From contig JAEEZX010000064.1 in NCBI GenBank assembly GCA_016292045.1, positions 1 to 64,000 of the forward strand: 64,000 nt of DNA, read 5' to 3'. The first letter of the stretch is position 1. The number at the start of each line of letters is the position of its first letter. The position numbers and the translations under genes were made by a program. Source of the stretch: Bacteroidaceae bacterium (GTDB lineage Bacteria > Bacteroidota > Bacteroidia > Bacteroidales > Bacteroidaceae). This document shows, piece after piece, positions 1-7,299 of the stretch. Below the pieces are notes generated by a model. The model was not told the origin of the DNA. It made no database searches and saw only the letters and a list, made by a program, of their open reading frames with translations.

Positions 1-237
1 CCACTTGAAGGCCTCCTTATTGTTCTCTTCCACGCCGTGACCCTTGTCGTAGCAGCGGCCCATGCGATACTGGGCCTTCTTGTGTCCTTTCTCGGCGGCA
101 GGCCTGAGTTTGACCAGCGCAGCCACATAGTCCTTGGCATCGTACAGAGCCTTACCTTCCTCGTAGAGCTCATCGGCATTTTGGGCGCTTGCAGTCATGC
201 TGAGCATCAGCGCAAGCATCATTAACAGCTTTTTCAT
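1..237 (-). CDS. Secreted Sel1/TPR-repeat protein, N-terminal fragment (host flank)
   Basis: The first 79 codons of a gene that runs off the left edge. The start ATG is at 237-235. The product begins MKKLLMMLALMLSMTASAQ, a typical Sec signal peptide with a likely cut after SASAQ-type residues. It continues with helical text (EEGKALYDAKDYVAALV, AAEKGHKKAQYRMGRCYDKG) that fits the Sel1/TPR repeat pattern, in which A-x-K-G-x-x-x-A-x-x-x-x-G recurs. Such proteins act in the periplasm as scaffolds. A TAACTTTG promoter box lies 26 bases upstream. It probably belongs to the chromosome next to the element, but that is an inference from its position outside the integrase. Confidence 0.75.
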   Translation of the reverse strand, partial: MKKLLMMLALMLSMTASAQNADELYEEGKALYDAKDYVAALVKLRPAAEKGHKKAQYRMGRCYDKGHGVEENNKEAFKW

Positions 238-262
238 CGTCGTTGAATTAAAATATGGGCAG

Positions 263-270
263 CAAAGTTA
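263..270 (-). promoter_or_regulatory. Promoter -7 box for the Sel1-like gene
   Basis: Minus-strand TAACTTTG fits the Bacteroidetes -7 consensus TAnnTTTG, 26 bases before the ATG at 237. No good TTTG -33 element is seen at the usual distance. Confidence 0.55.
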
Positions 271-312
271 CAAATAAATTCTGAAAGTGGAGGGGAAATA
301 ACATTTTTTTAG

Positions 313-320
313 TACCTTTG
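313..320 (+). promoter_or_regulatory. Promoter -7 box upstream of the integrase leader
   Basis: Plus-strand TACCTTTG matches TAnnTTTG. It sits 20 bases before the first of three tiny coupled ORFs that lead into the integrase, giving a leader of about 210 bases before the integrase ATG. The T-rich stretch at 303-310 stands where the -33 region should be. Confidence 0.55.
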
Positions 321-339
321 CACCCAAAATATCGGAAAA

Positions 340-378
340 ATGGGAAACTTAGTAGCCAAAGTGAGGTCGGAAAAATGA
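340..378 (+). CDS. Tiny leader ORF 1 (12 aa), coupled to the next ORF
   Basis: ATG GGA AAC through TGA at 376-378. Its stop overlaps the start of the next small ORF as ATGA (375-378). It is the first step of a three-ORF chain ending at the integrase ATG. No function can be read from 12 residues; leader-peptide control is an inference. Confidence 0.35.
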   Translation: MGNLVAKVRSEK

Positions 379-491
379 TAAACGGCCTACAACCGACGAA
401 AGTACGATACATAAAGGGATTCAGGAAACCGCCCGCCGTAGAAACTTATCAAAAAACAGTTGTCGGACAATTGTCGGAGGCCAAAAAATGA
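375..491 (+). CDS. Tiny leader ORF 2 (38 aa)
   Basis: A basic 38-residue ORF (MINGLQPTKVRYIKGFRK... to SEAKK) joined to the previous and next ORFs by ATGA overlaps (375-378 and 488-491). Lys/Arg-rich and small; an excisionase-like or leader role is possible but unproven. It overlaps the TTGTCGGA motifs. Confidence 0.4.
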   Translation: MINGLQPTKVRYIKGFRKPPAVETYQKTVVGQLSEAKK

Positions 492-544
492 CCGCAGACG
501 AACCGTTTTGTTGTCGGAGGAATTTAACCCTTGTTAAGAAATGA
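488..544 (+). CDS. Tiny leader ORF 3 (18 aa), coupled to the integrase
   Basis: An 18-residue ORF (MTADEPFCCRRNLTLVKK) whose start overlaps the stop of ORF 2 and whose TGA (542-544) overlaps the integrase ATG (541-543), again as ATGA. Ribosomes ending here could re-initiate on the integrase. Confidence 0.35.
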   Translation: MTADEPFCCRRNLTLVKK

Positions 545-1773
545 AGCTCAAACCAACGATACTTCCAGCGAAGGTGCTGCAGGATGGAACGCACCGCATC
601 CGCATAGCGATGTCACACCGTGGCACCACTCGCTACTTTCAGACACGCTTCATCGTTCCCTCGAAGTCAAACGTCATTGGGGGGCAGGTCATCGGCATAC
701 CTAACGCCTCCTACATCAACCAGCAGCTACTAAAACAGATGCAGGAGATATACCAGGCTTTCGATAAACTGGAGGACACCGACTACATGACTTGCTCCCA
801 GCTGCTCACCATGATTGAGGAAACCATCAAAGGCAGCAAGCCCATCACCCTGCATGAAGCCTTCGACCTCTACAGGCAGAACAAGCTACGGTCAACGTCT
901 GAGTCCACCATCCGCATCCTCGACACGGCCATCACCGCCATTGAGCCGTTCTTCCCAGAGGACTACGCCCTGAAACGCCTCGATGCGATGAAGCTGTTCG
1001 AGCTGCGCGACTACCTGGCCAAGACGAAGAAGCTCAACTCCACCACCCAACTGATGTATCTCGGCTATCTGAGGGGTGCCGTGGCCTTTGCTGTGCGCCA
1101 TAAAAAGGTGCAGTATGATGTAATGCCATTCCGAGACTTCGACATGCCGAAGAACAACGTGCGGCACGTCGGCCTCACCATCGAGCAGCTGCGCGTTATC
1201 AGAGACAAGGAGTTTGAGGGCCGCTACAAAACGCAGATGTCTTTCTCCCGTGACCTCTTCATGCTGTCCTTCTACCTCTGCGGCATGAATCTGGTTGACA
1301 TCATGCGCCTCGATCTGACAAAACCCACCATCCGCTTCTTGCGCCAAAAGACGATGAACTACCGACCCGACGAGCAATCAACGGAGTTTACTATCCAGCC
1401 GGAGGCGCGTGTGCTTATTGACAAGCTAATCGTTAAGGGGCAGATTCAGTATAAGCACAAGGGGCGGACGTACTGCTCCCTCGCCCGCACCCTCAACCGC
1501 CACCTGAAGCACGTCGCCGAACAATGCGGTATCGAGAGCCGGCTCATTTACTACTCTGCCCGTAAGACATTCGCACAGCTGGCCAACGAGCTGATGATTA
1601 AGGAGAGTGTCATAGAGTTCTGCATCGGCGACTCCACATCTACAGGCAACAAGACCATCGGCAACTACATACACGTAAACAGACGGATGGCCGATGCAGC
1701 CATCCGTAAGGTGTTCGATGCAGTAGCGTCCACTAAGAGCATGGACGAACTGGTTGAGGAAAGCGGTCTATAG
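541..1773 (+). CDS. int: Tyrosine recombinase (phage integrase)
   Basis: A 410-residue integrase that would join and excise the element at its attachment sites. An N-terminal arm-binding/SAM-like core-binding region (about 1-215) is followed by the catalytic domain. In that domain RQKT gives the beta-hairpin Lys, YYSARKTFA is the box II Arg, and IGNYIHVN is the C-terminal Tyr nucleophile (about Y376). It is odd in three ways: the box I Arg of GLRxSE reads Asn (CGMNLVDI), the box II His reads Tyr, and the LGH histidine reads Asp (IGD). Loss of box I Arg is known for IntDOT-type Bacteroidetes recombinases. It is the only element gene at this end on the plus strand, converging with the 1768-2001 gene. 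TAG is its stop. Confidence 0.9.
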   Translation: MKLKPTILPAKVLQDGTHRIRIAMSHRGTTRYFQTRFIVPSKSNVIGGQVIGIPNASYINQQLLKQMQEIYQAFDKLEDTDYMTCSQLLTMIEETIKGSKPITLHEAFDLYRQNKLRSTSESTIRILDTAITAIEPFFPEDYALKRLDAMKLFELRDYLAKTKKLNSTTQLMYLGYLRGAVAFAVRHKKVQYDVMPFRDFDMPKNNVRHVGLTIEQLRVIRDKEFEGRYKTQMSFSRDLFMLSFYLCGMNLVDIMRLDLTKPTIRFLRQKTMNYRPDEQSTEFTIQPEARVLIDKLIVKGQIQYKHKGRTYCSLARTLNRHLKHVAEQCGIESRLIYYSARKTFAQLANELMIKESVIEFCIGDSTSTGNKTIGNYIHVNRRMADAAIRKVFDAVASTKSMDELVEESGL

Positions 1774-2001
1774 TACCAGGAGTGCAGCGACAAAGAAGAG
1801 AGCCAGCACAATCAGGATAAGCCACCATTTTCTCCGCTTCTTTCTAAGCCTCATTTCTTCTTGCGAATAAGGGCCTACTGCCCTTCCCAATTCTGCCATG
1901 CTTTCGGCAGCTTTATTGACTGAGGATGCAGACATTGAAAACGCCTTGCCTAATTTTGACAAGCTCTCGACCGACTGGCTAAAATCAACTGTTGTATTCA
2001 T
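1768..2001 (-). CDS. Small tail-anchored membrane protein
   Basis: A 77-residue protein: a helical amphipathic first half with repeated SV/AE (SQSVESLSKLGKAFSMSASS), a basic RKKRRKWW stretch, then one C-terminal membrane helix ending in ALLVL. The topology suggests a C-tail anchor with a cytoplasmic N-terminus. Its last bases overlap the integrase 3' end on the other strand. Its start overlaps the stop of the upstream gene by ATGA. Family not recognised. Confidence 0.65.
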   Translation of the reverse strand: MNTTVDFSQSVESLSKLGKAFSMSASSVNKAAESMAELGRAVGPYSQEEMRLRKKRRKWWLILIVLALFFVAALLVL

Positions 2002-2219
2002 TTCTCTACCAATTTAGTCTTTACAACCTTTCCTGTAGCTGTGTCAATGGTGGTTTCAGCTGAATGGTCTCCTTCAGGTGCTCCCGCATCTACGCCAACT
2101 TTCTTGCAGTACCCGCAATTCCCAGGGCCTTTACGCAGGCCACCGGGCTGACCGAAGTAACAGGCAAGGCAATCAAGCAGCTTGACCTCCTTCTGGAGCT
2201 TGGTGCAATACTTCTTCAT
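1998..2219 (-). CDS. Small Cys-rich protein
   Basis: A 73-residue protein with Cys in CxxCYFGQPGG and NCGYCKK, plus an early CTK, spaced like a small zinc-binding module. The C-terminal half is polar. Translationally coupled to the downstream membrane protein. Several small Cys-rich proteins of this style occur in the element. Function unknown. Confidence 0.6.
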   Translation of the reverse strand: MKKYCTKLQKEVKLLDCLACYFGQPGGLRKGPGNCGYCKKVGVDAGAPEGDHSAETTIDTATGKVVKTKLVEK

Positions 2220-2264
2220 AATACCTCTTTATAATATGGTTTCATCTTCTGTCATCCATTACGC

Positions 2265-2396
2265 TTACCAGTTTTTATCGCCATAATAGCAATAGACTTT
2301 ACTGTTTTCTGTACCATTGCAATACATACAGGTATCACAATTCTTTCTCTTCAGCGGGCAGCTGTCTGCCACAATTCTAATCTTTCGTAGTTTCAT
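2265..2396 (-). CDS. Small Cys-rich protein (43 aa)
   Basis: ATG at 2396, TAA at 2267-2265. The product (MKLRKIRIVADSC to YYGDKNW) has four Cys plus SCPLKRKNCDTCMYC, a CxxC-type metal-binding look shared with the neighbouring 73-residue protein and the 47-residue one at 58409. It fills a gap of the minus-strand operon. Function unknown. Confidence 0.55.
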   Translation of the reverse strand: MKLRKIRIVADSCPLKRKNCDTCMYCNGTENSKVYCYYGDKNW

Positions 2397-2407
2397 ACGT
2401 CACTTCT

Positions 2408-2944
2408 TTATGTCATGTCATCAATTTTCACTACCCAATCTACATCAAAGCGGGCCTTGATTATCTCCTTGGCTCTGGCAATAGCCTCCTCCTTCGTATA
2501 GAAGGCGTTAGTAGGAGAACCCGCATCATAGTATTCCCAGCGAACAGGGTCAGCGTCTATCTCCTCTTGTGTCAGGATGCGCATAACCTCAATTTCGTAG
2601 CACGAACTCCAAATAGCTTTTTTGTCACGAGGCAGTTTACTAAACTCTTCGCAGACATAGCCACCATGGGAGACTTTGCTCACCTTACCACCACTGCCCT
2701 TCTCATAAGAATAGATGTAGATTCCGTCTGCTATGAGTCTCGCATAGTAGTGCATGGCACCACAGGCAACACCCCTGTAGCTGGTAATCTCTATTCTGAT
2801 CGTCCGAGGCTGTTTTATCTCACAGAAATATTCCGGCCTCGTTTCCAAATGGAAGTCCTTGCCAATATTGATGTCGAAGAACTCTGGCAGGTCTCCTCTA
2901 TCCATGCAGCATTGCATGATTTCTTCGCTAACTGTTTTCTTCAT
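2408..2944 (-). CDS. Hypothetical protein (178 aa)
   Basis: A mixed alpha/beta soluble protein. The C-terminal part (TKEEAIARAKEIIKARFD) is an amphipathic helix. No catalytic motif, signal peptide or membrane segment is seen. A strongly base-paired RNA segment sits just upstream of its ATG, so it may be the gene controlled by that structure. Not recognised. Confidence 0.6.
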   Translation of the reverse strand: MKKTVSEEIMQCCMDRGDLPEFFDINIGKDFHLETRPEYFCEIKQPRTIRIEITSYRGVACGAMHYYARLIADGIYIYSYEKGSGGKVSKVSHGGYVCEEFSKLPRDKKAIWSSCYEIEVMRILTQEEIDADPVRWEYYDAGSPTNAFYTKEEAIARAKEIIKARFDVDWVVKIDDMT

Positions 2945-2963
2945 ACCTTCTATTATTATATAA

Positions 2964-3050
2964 AGAGGTGGTGCAGGGGTTTGCTTTTAAGTCTGCCTTA
3001 TCCTGCATTTGCGATAGCCGACTGGCACTATCTTTCAATACACCACCTCT
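2964..3050 (-). ncRNA. Candidate structured leader RNA (three-way junction)
   Basis: On the minus strand a perfect 10-bp outer stem (AGAGGTGGTG with CACCACCTCT) encloses about 67 nt. Inside are two further helices: GATAG/CTATC around a 10-nt loop, and TGCAGG/CCTGCA around a longer loop. The outer stem is followed by TTTATAT and, about 20 bases on, the ATG of the 178-aa gene. It could be a regulatory leader or an elaborate terminator; it matches no riboswitch class I can name. Confidence 0.4.
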
Positions 3051-3056
3051 ATTTTT

Positions 3057-3290
3057 TCAATCATAATACTTCACCTCTGCCCCGTTGTCTATCCGGGCCT
3101 GCAGATACTTTTTATACTCCTCCTCGGTGTCGCAGGTGACAGAATCCACATAGTCGTATGGAGAGTATTTCTCCTGCTGCTCCAAGATGTTGTCTATCTC
3201 CGACCTTTTCTGCTGGCCGTAGGCAGCAACATGGACGGTGCCGCCTTCATCCCATTCTTCAGTGAAGAACCATTTCCATCGTCTGCTCAT
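3057..3290 (-). CDS. Hypothetical protein (77 aa)
   Basis: A short soluble protein beginning MSRRWKWFFTEEWDEGG, with a helical middle (QQKRSEIDNILEQQEKY) and an acidic EEEYKKYLQARI segment. Its ATG is preceded by GGAGG, one of the clearer ribosome sites here. First of a run of small genes. Function unknown. Confidence 0.55.
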   Translation of the reverse strand: MSRRWKWFFTEEWDEGGTVHVAAYGQQKRSEIDNILEQQEKYSPYDYVDSVTCDTEEEYKKYLQARIDNGAEVKYYD

Positions 3291-3307
3291 AGTAGCCTCC
3301 TTTCCAG

Positions 3308-3799
3308 TTAGTCACAGCCGTATTTGTCGCACCACTCCTGCTTGTCTTTGTAGAACTCAGACAGGGCAGCATCCCATGCAGCCTGCTCAATCCTGTTGAA
3401 GCACGGCTCCACGCTGTAGCCATTCTCGCAGATGCGGACGTTGTGCATAGCACGGAGAAAGTACACAGGCATGTCTTTCCTGGCACGGTCAATAAGCTGG
3501 CCTTTGGTCACACATGCCACGCAGTCGCTAATCTGGTAGCGGAAATGCAGGGTCTTGTCTTCGGGAATATCCTTCAGGGTGTTCTCGATGTTCTTCCTGT
3601 AGCTCTCATGGATGAAGGGCAGTCCATCGGTCTCAGCACCGAAGCGGACATCAGAGAAATCGCCATCGTCAAGGACGATCTCTTGGTTGCGCCACATCTG
3701 AGTGACCTTGGCCTCGGCATTTGCTTGGCTCCAGGCTTCCACCTCTACCACTCTCTTCAAGGTCTCTACGACCTCCACTTTGTACGTCTTGTTTTCCAT
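3308..3799 (-). CDS. Hypothetical protein with a DpnD/PcfM-like N-terminus (163 aa)
   Basis: The N-terminal 45 residues (YKVEVVETLKRVVEVEAWSQANAEAKV) match the beta-beta-alpha pattern of the DpnD/PcfM-like C-terminal domain common in phages and plasmids. The rest (FRYQISDCVACVTKGQLIDRARKDMPVY) looks like a separate alpha/beta domain. No known activity. It lies in a tight run of minus-strand genes. Confidence 0.55.
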   Translation of the reverse strand: MENKTYKVEVVETLKRVVEVEAWSQANAEAKVTQMWRNQEIVLDDGDFSDVRFGAETDGLPFIHESYRKNIENTLKDIPEDKTLHFRYQISDCVACVTKGQLIDRARKDMPVYFLRAMHNVRICENGYSVEPCFNRIEQAAWDAALSEFYKDKQEWCDKYGCD

Positions 3800-3811
3800 A
3801 ATGCTGATATT

Positions 3812-4066
3812 TTATTCGTCCAACGTATAACCTAACTCACTGAGGGCCATCCTGACCTCCTCCGGCAAGTCATAGCAGCCATCAAAGTCTGTGACCACCT
3901 TTCCCTCGAACCAAAGGCCACCTTCTGAATAGGTCTCCTCGTCATCTTCATCACTCTGGTACTCCCATGAGCCGTAGTCATTGCCAGTGCAGACAGACGC
4001 CCAGGCCCCGTTATCGAACTTGTATTCGTGAGCACCATTTTCCTTCTTTGTCTCGATAATCTTCAT
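3812..4066 (-). CDS. Small acidic protein (84 aa)
   Basis: An acidic protein (YQSDEDDEETYSEGG) with many aromatic residues and no Cys. The start is supported by AAGGAGG upstream. It ends 12 bases before the next gene. Small acidic phage proteins sometimes mimic DNA or inhibit host enzymes, but nothing here shows that. Confidence 0.55.
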   Translation of the reverse strand: MKIIETKKENGAHEYKFDNGAWASVCTGNDYGSWEYQSDEDDEETYSEGGLWFEGKVVTDFDGCYDLPEEVRMALSELGYTLDE

Positions 4067-4078
4067 AGCAGGCCCTCC

Positions 4079-4594
4079 TTAGTACATCTTTTGAACGTGC
4101 ATCATGTTTCCCCACTCATTCCGATAGCAGAAGAACTTCTCCCTTGCAGGGCAGGCCAGCGTCACCTTGGACTTGCGCTGCTCATAGTAGGCATCGGCCT
4201 TCTCCTGAGTGCTGAAGTTCTTACGCTCTCGCTTCATTGCTCTCTCGTTGAATATCAGTACCGTGTACACGGCCTTCTTCTGTGCCAGCTGTACCTCAGT
4301 GAAGCCGTAGCTATCGCAGTAGTAGAACTTGCCGCCTATCTCTATGATGTCGGACACGGACAGGGAATGACCATTGTAGCCCTCGGGCTTCTTACCGATG
4401 TTCATCTGAACAAAGATAGCCTCCAGTGTCTCCTCGATGGTGGCCTCTTCTTCTATCTGGCCCTCATAGATTCTGTTGTACTGGTCAAGACTGAGCTTGA
4501 TTCCCATGTCCTGCAACAAATCCAGACTGCTGAACAAGATGTAGCGACCATTGGCTGCATCCTCGTTTACCTGATAAATCGAATACTTTCTCAT
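4079..4594 (-). CDS. Hypothetical protein (171 aa), first gene of its operon
   Basis: I start at MRKYSIYQV (4594) because the longer frame would translate through the promoter repeat at 4601-4668. The product has EEATIEETLEAIFVQMN and a later Lys/Arg-rich part (ERAMKRERKNFSTQEKADAYYEQRKSK). The HSLSVSDIIEIGGKFYYCDS segment resembles the YodL-like pattern (GHSLSVSDVV) common in mobile elements. It heads an operon running to the 1768-2001 gene. Confidence 0.65.
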   Translation of the reverse strand: MRKYSIYQVNEDAANGRYILFSSLDLLQDMGIKLSLDQYNRIYEGQIEEEATIEETLEAIFVQMNIGKKPEGYNGHSLSVSDIIEIGGKFYYCDSYGFTEVQLAQKKAVYTVLIFNERAMKRERKNFSTQEKADAYYEQRKSKVTLACPAREKFFCYRNEWGNMMHVQKMY

Positions 4595-4600
4595 AATTGC

Positions 4601-4668
4601 TAAGTTTTGAAGTTTTATCTTATTTACACTACAAAGGTAGTAAGAATTTATCAAATACGCAAATTTTA
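4601..4668 (-). promoter_or_regulatory. Phage promoter/leader repeat, copy 1
   Basis: Reading the minus strand: TTTGCG (-33), TATTTGATAA, then TACCTTTG (-7), a conserved AGTGTAAATAAGAT leader start, and AACTTCAAAACTTA just before the ATG. This is one of twelve near-identical copies in the window. Confidence 0.8.
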
Positions 4669-4692
4669 CGCACTGTTTTTTCGGAAAAAATG

Positions 4693-4720
4693 CAAAAAAA
4701 AGACAGGAGGCAGCACCTCC
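4693..4720 (-). terminator. Rho-independent terminator
   Basis: Minus-strand GGAGG-tgctg-CCTCC stem followed by TGTCTTTTTTTT. It ends the operon of the 41-aa gene, just before the copy 1 promoter. Confidence 0.7.
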
Positions 4721-4724
4721 CATC

Positions 4725-4850
4725 TTAGTCTTTCTTCACGATCTGCCACTTTGGTTCGTCTTTGATGGCGTACTGGTCACGGTTGATGGGCTTCAGAGCC
4801 AATCCCTGCTTTGCCAGTTCACTGAGCAATTCTTTCGTCGGTTGCATCAT
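4725..4850 (-). CDS. Small hypothetical protein (41 aa)
   Basis: Starts at 4850 with ATGATGCAACC, overlapping the stop of the upstream zinc-ribbon gene as ATGA. The product (MMQPTKELLSELAKQGLALK to WQIVKKD) is one amphipathic helix plus a short basic tail. Last gene before the terminator at 4693-4720. Confidence 0.55.
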   Translation of the reverse strand: MMQPTKELLSELAKQGLALKPINRDQYAIKDEPKWQIVKKD

Positions 4851-4975
4851 AGCCTTATACTATTATCGGTGTGAATAACTTCCCCGCATTCCTCACAGAA
4901 ATACGTCTCTTCTCTCTCTGATTGGTAGGGGCCGCACAGCTGGCGGCTCCCACATGTCGGACAAACGGCTTCCAT
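4847..4975 (-). CDS. Zinc-ribbon protein (42 aa)
   Basis: I start at MEAVCPTCGSRQLCG (4975), so it begins just after the upstream gene's stop. CPTCGSR and CEECGEV form a classic CxxC...CxxC zinc ribbon with 17 residues between the pairs, and little else. Probably binds nucleic acid or a protein partner. Confidence 0.6.
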   Translation of the reverse strand: MEAVCPTCGSRQLCGPYQSEREETYFCEECGEVIHTDNSIRL

Positions 4976-4979
4976 ACGC

Positions 4980-5429
4980 TTACTTGGTAGTGAGCAAGGA
5001 CACCAGCAGCTGGCGGTCTTTCTCGCTCGTTTCATAACCATAGTTCAACTTGCGGATGATAAACTCCTTCTCACCCAGCAGCTCAATGGCCTTGGCCCTG
5101 AGAGCGTCATCATCATTCTCATAGGACTGAATCAGCAGCCAGTCGCCCATGTCGCTGACAAACTTCTCGTGTGCCTCCTTGGCCTCATTCAGCTGGGTTT
5201 GGAGGTTGTTCAGGGCTGACTCATAGCTCTTGACGTCACCGTCCAACTCCTTCACCTGCTGAAACAGGCCCTTAACAAGACCGTTGGGCTTCTTCTGGTT
5301 TTCCAACCACAGCTTGCAGAACTCGTCCTTATCCAGGTTGTCACAAGCCATATACATTCTCTCGATGGTGGCATACTCAGCAGGATTGACCTGCATCTTC
5401 GTCCTTTCCTCAAATTCTTTCTGTAACAT
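4980..5429 (-). CDS. Hypothetical helical protein (149 aa)
   Basis: A mainly alpha-helical protein with a coiled-coil middle (VKELDGDVKSYESALNNLQ... to EAKEAHEKFVSDM). First gene after promoter copy 2. No catalytic motif seen. Its helical design fits a small oligomeric partner protein. Function unknown. Confidence 0.6.
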   Translation of the reverse strand: MLQKEFEERTKMQVNPAEYATIERMYMACDNLDKDEFCKLWLENQKKPNGLVKGLFQQVKELDGDVKSYESALNNLQTQLNEAKEAHEKFVSDMGDWLLIQSYENDDDALRAKAIELLGEKEFIIRKLNYGYETSEKDRQLLVSLLTTK

Positions 5430-5438
5430 AATCTCTTG

Positions 5439-5509
5439 GTTTTGAAGGGTTATTGAATCTTATTTACAATACAAAGGTACAAAGAAGTAATCAAATGCGC
5501 AAGTTTTAC
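5439..5509 (-). promoter_or_regulatory. Phage promoter/leader repeat, copy 2
   Basis: Minus-strand CTTGCGCATTTGATTA, TACCTTTG and TGTAAATAAGATT, with the CCTTCAAAACC leader next to the start of the 149-aa gene. Same layout as the other copies. Confidence 0.8.
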
Positions 5510-5561
5510 TCCTTATTTTTTCGGCATTTCCACAAGATTTTTGGTTAAAAGAGACTAACGC

Positions 5562-5591
5562 AAAAAGGGCAGCAGTCAATGACTGCCACCC
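5562..5591 (-). terminator. Rho-independent terminator after parB-like gene
   Basis: Minus-strand GCAGTC-att-GACTGC stem, extended outward by GGG/CCC pairing, then TTTTTG. It sits between the ParB-like stop (5614) and promoter copy 2. Confidence 0.7.
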
Positions 5592-5613
5592 GTCCGTTAT
5601 GCCAGTTCAGAGG

Positions 5614-7266
5614 TTACTCCTCCTTACCGTTGAGCTTGTCGATGTCTGCCTGGATCTTCTCGCGCTGGGAAGCGTACTTTTTGCTCACCTCCTTGGTGAT
5701 GTCGCCGTTGGTCTCAGGCATGGCCTCAGTCATCAGAGCGTCGAGCATTCCCTGAAGGTCATGGGCGAAGCAAACGCTCTTCTCACCGAGCATAGCCTTG
5801 ATAAACTCGCGCTTGATGGCGTTCCGGTGCTCCTCGATGACCTTTGCCGCCTGCTGGTACCAATCCTCGGTGTTGCTCCATTCGAGGCCAATCATCTTCT
5901 TGAAGTCCGGGGCCAGTCGCTTCACAAGGGCAGCATGGAACAAACGCTGCTCCTCGGCTGTCAGCACAGCGTTACTTGTGGAGTAGGCAGAGTCAGCGAG
6001 GGCCTGACGCTTACGCTCTACCAGTTCCTCATGCTCTCGCTCCTCAGTCTTCAGCAGGGAGTCCTTGAGCTTCGTTATCTGCTCCTTCGTGAGGTCGCTT
6101 GCGGCAATATCGTCGCTGTCCGTTACACCTTCAGGGATGGAGTAGGCATACTTGTATTCGCCACTCAGCTTGCCGTCGAAGCAAACCTCATACACCTGCT
6201 GCAGGTTGCCGTCGGCAATGTTGCTGTCGAAGATGGCCTTCACATGGCGGTAATTATCCATCCGCTTCTCGTACACCTCTTCATCGCTGAAGGATGCCTT
6301 GTCAGGCTCAACAGGACACAGAGCATAGGAGCGGCCTGTCATGTTCTGGAGCTTCAGACCGTACTCAGTAGCGGCTTTGACAATCTCCTCGTTGCCCTCA
6401 CCTTGATAGACAATAGGCATATCCAGGCCCTTCGCAATGCGGAAGACATTCTCCTGTGCCTTCTGTCGGAAGCACTTCATATCCATGCAGCGCGGGCGGG
6501 CAGTGTCACCGTAGCTTTCCGGCTTGTTCTTGGTGTTGAACGGACAACCCTCACAATCCTTGCCACAGCTGAAAGAAGCGTCTCCCAGTGGGAAGGTGGC
6601 GGTGTCGAGGTACTGCATAACGTGCTCGTCTATCCACTGATGCAGAATGTCGATGGTGATGTACTTAATCGGCCACCGTGCTATGCTGGCCTCAGTGAAG
6701 CAGTCACGGAACAGAATCTCTTGCTGCTCCTTGGTCAGCTTCGCAATCTCTATGAGCTGGTTCAGGTAGATATTACCATTTCTCAGCAGCGGCAGGTACT
6801 CAGGCAGTACATTGTTCAGCTGTATGCGGCTCACCACATAGCTTGATGACTTGCCGAGAATCTTAGCGATCTCCTTTACCTGCATCGTTCCCTCGGTATA
6901 GAGCTTGTGGAAGGCAGCGGCCTCCTCCATCGGGTCAACGTCCTTGCGCTGAAGGTTCTCAATAATCATGGCAGCGAAAGCCTGCTTATCGTCCAGCTCC
7001 TTGATGATACATTGTATCTCGGTCATGCCGGCAATCTGTGTGGCCCTGAAACGGCGCTCACCGCAGACAATCTCATACTTGAAATCACTGCCCTTGGTCA
7101 GCTTGCGGACGGTGATAGGCTGGATAAGGCCATTCTCCTTGATGTTGTCGGCCAGTTCACAGAGGGCGTCCTGGTCAAACGTCTTTCGGGGGTTAAGGCT
7201 ACTGGGGGTGATGTCACTCACTGGAATGTTGCGCACGGATGCGACTTGAACGTTCTTTGTTTGCAT
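5614..7266 (-). CDS. ParB/Spo0J-family DNA-binding protein
   Basis: A 550-residue ParB-like protein. The N-terminal ParB/sulfiredoxin-fold domain shows LNPRKTFD and CGERRFRATQ (about residues 22-85), the CTP/DNA-clamp signature. A helix-turn-helix follows (TMQVKEIAKILGKSSSYVVSRI). The centre carries a Cys cluster (CGKDCEGCPFNTK... with a later CMDMKCF) seen in the larger ParB-like proteins of mobile elements. The C-terminal 250 residues are mostly helical. No ParA partner is in the window. It could serve partitioning of a replicating plasmid-like form, or act as a regulator. It lies in an operon with a sliding-clamp-like gene. Confidence 0.85.
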   Translation of the reverse strand: MQTKNVQVASVRNIPVSDITPSSLNPRKTFDQDALCELADNIKENGLIQPITVRKLTKGSDFKYEIVCGERRFRATQIAGMTEIQCIIKELDDKQAFAAMIIENLQRKDVDPMEEAAAFHKLYTEGTMQVKEIAKILGKSSSYVVSRIQLNNVLPEYLPLLRNGNIYLNQLIEIAKLTKEQQEILFRDCFTEASIARWPIKYITIDILHQWIDEHVMQYLDTATFPLGDASFSCGKDCEGCPFNTKNKPESYGDTARPRCMDMKCFRQKAQENVFRIAKGLDMPIVYQGEGNEEIVKAATEYGLKLQNMTGRSYALCPVEPDKASFSDEEVYEKRMDNYRHVKAIFDSNIADGNLQQVYEVCFDGKLSGEYKYAYSIPEGVTDSDDIAASDLTKEQITKLKDSLLKTEEREHEELVERKRQALADSAYSTSNAVLTAEEQRLFHAALVKRLAPDFKKMIGLEWSNTEDWYQQAAKVIEEHRNAIKREFIKAMLGEKSVCFAHDLQGMLDALMTEAMPETNGDITKEVSKKYASQREKIQADIDKLNGKEE

Positions 7267-7299
7267 AGGTCTCTACTATTTTATGGGTTACTGATTCAG

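Larger units (their letters stand above)
332..518 (+). repeat. Repeated (TTG)TCGGA motifs, candidate recombinase arm sites
   Basis: TCGGA occurs at about 332, 367, 463, 474 and 514. Three of these are the longer TTGTCGGA (460, 471, 511), and two sit in TCGGAAAAATG. All lie between the host gene and the integrase, where arm-type sites of a tyrosine recombinase are expected. The attachment core cannot be identified without the right end. Confidence 0.3.
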
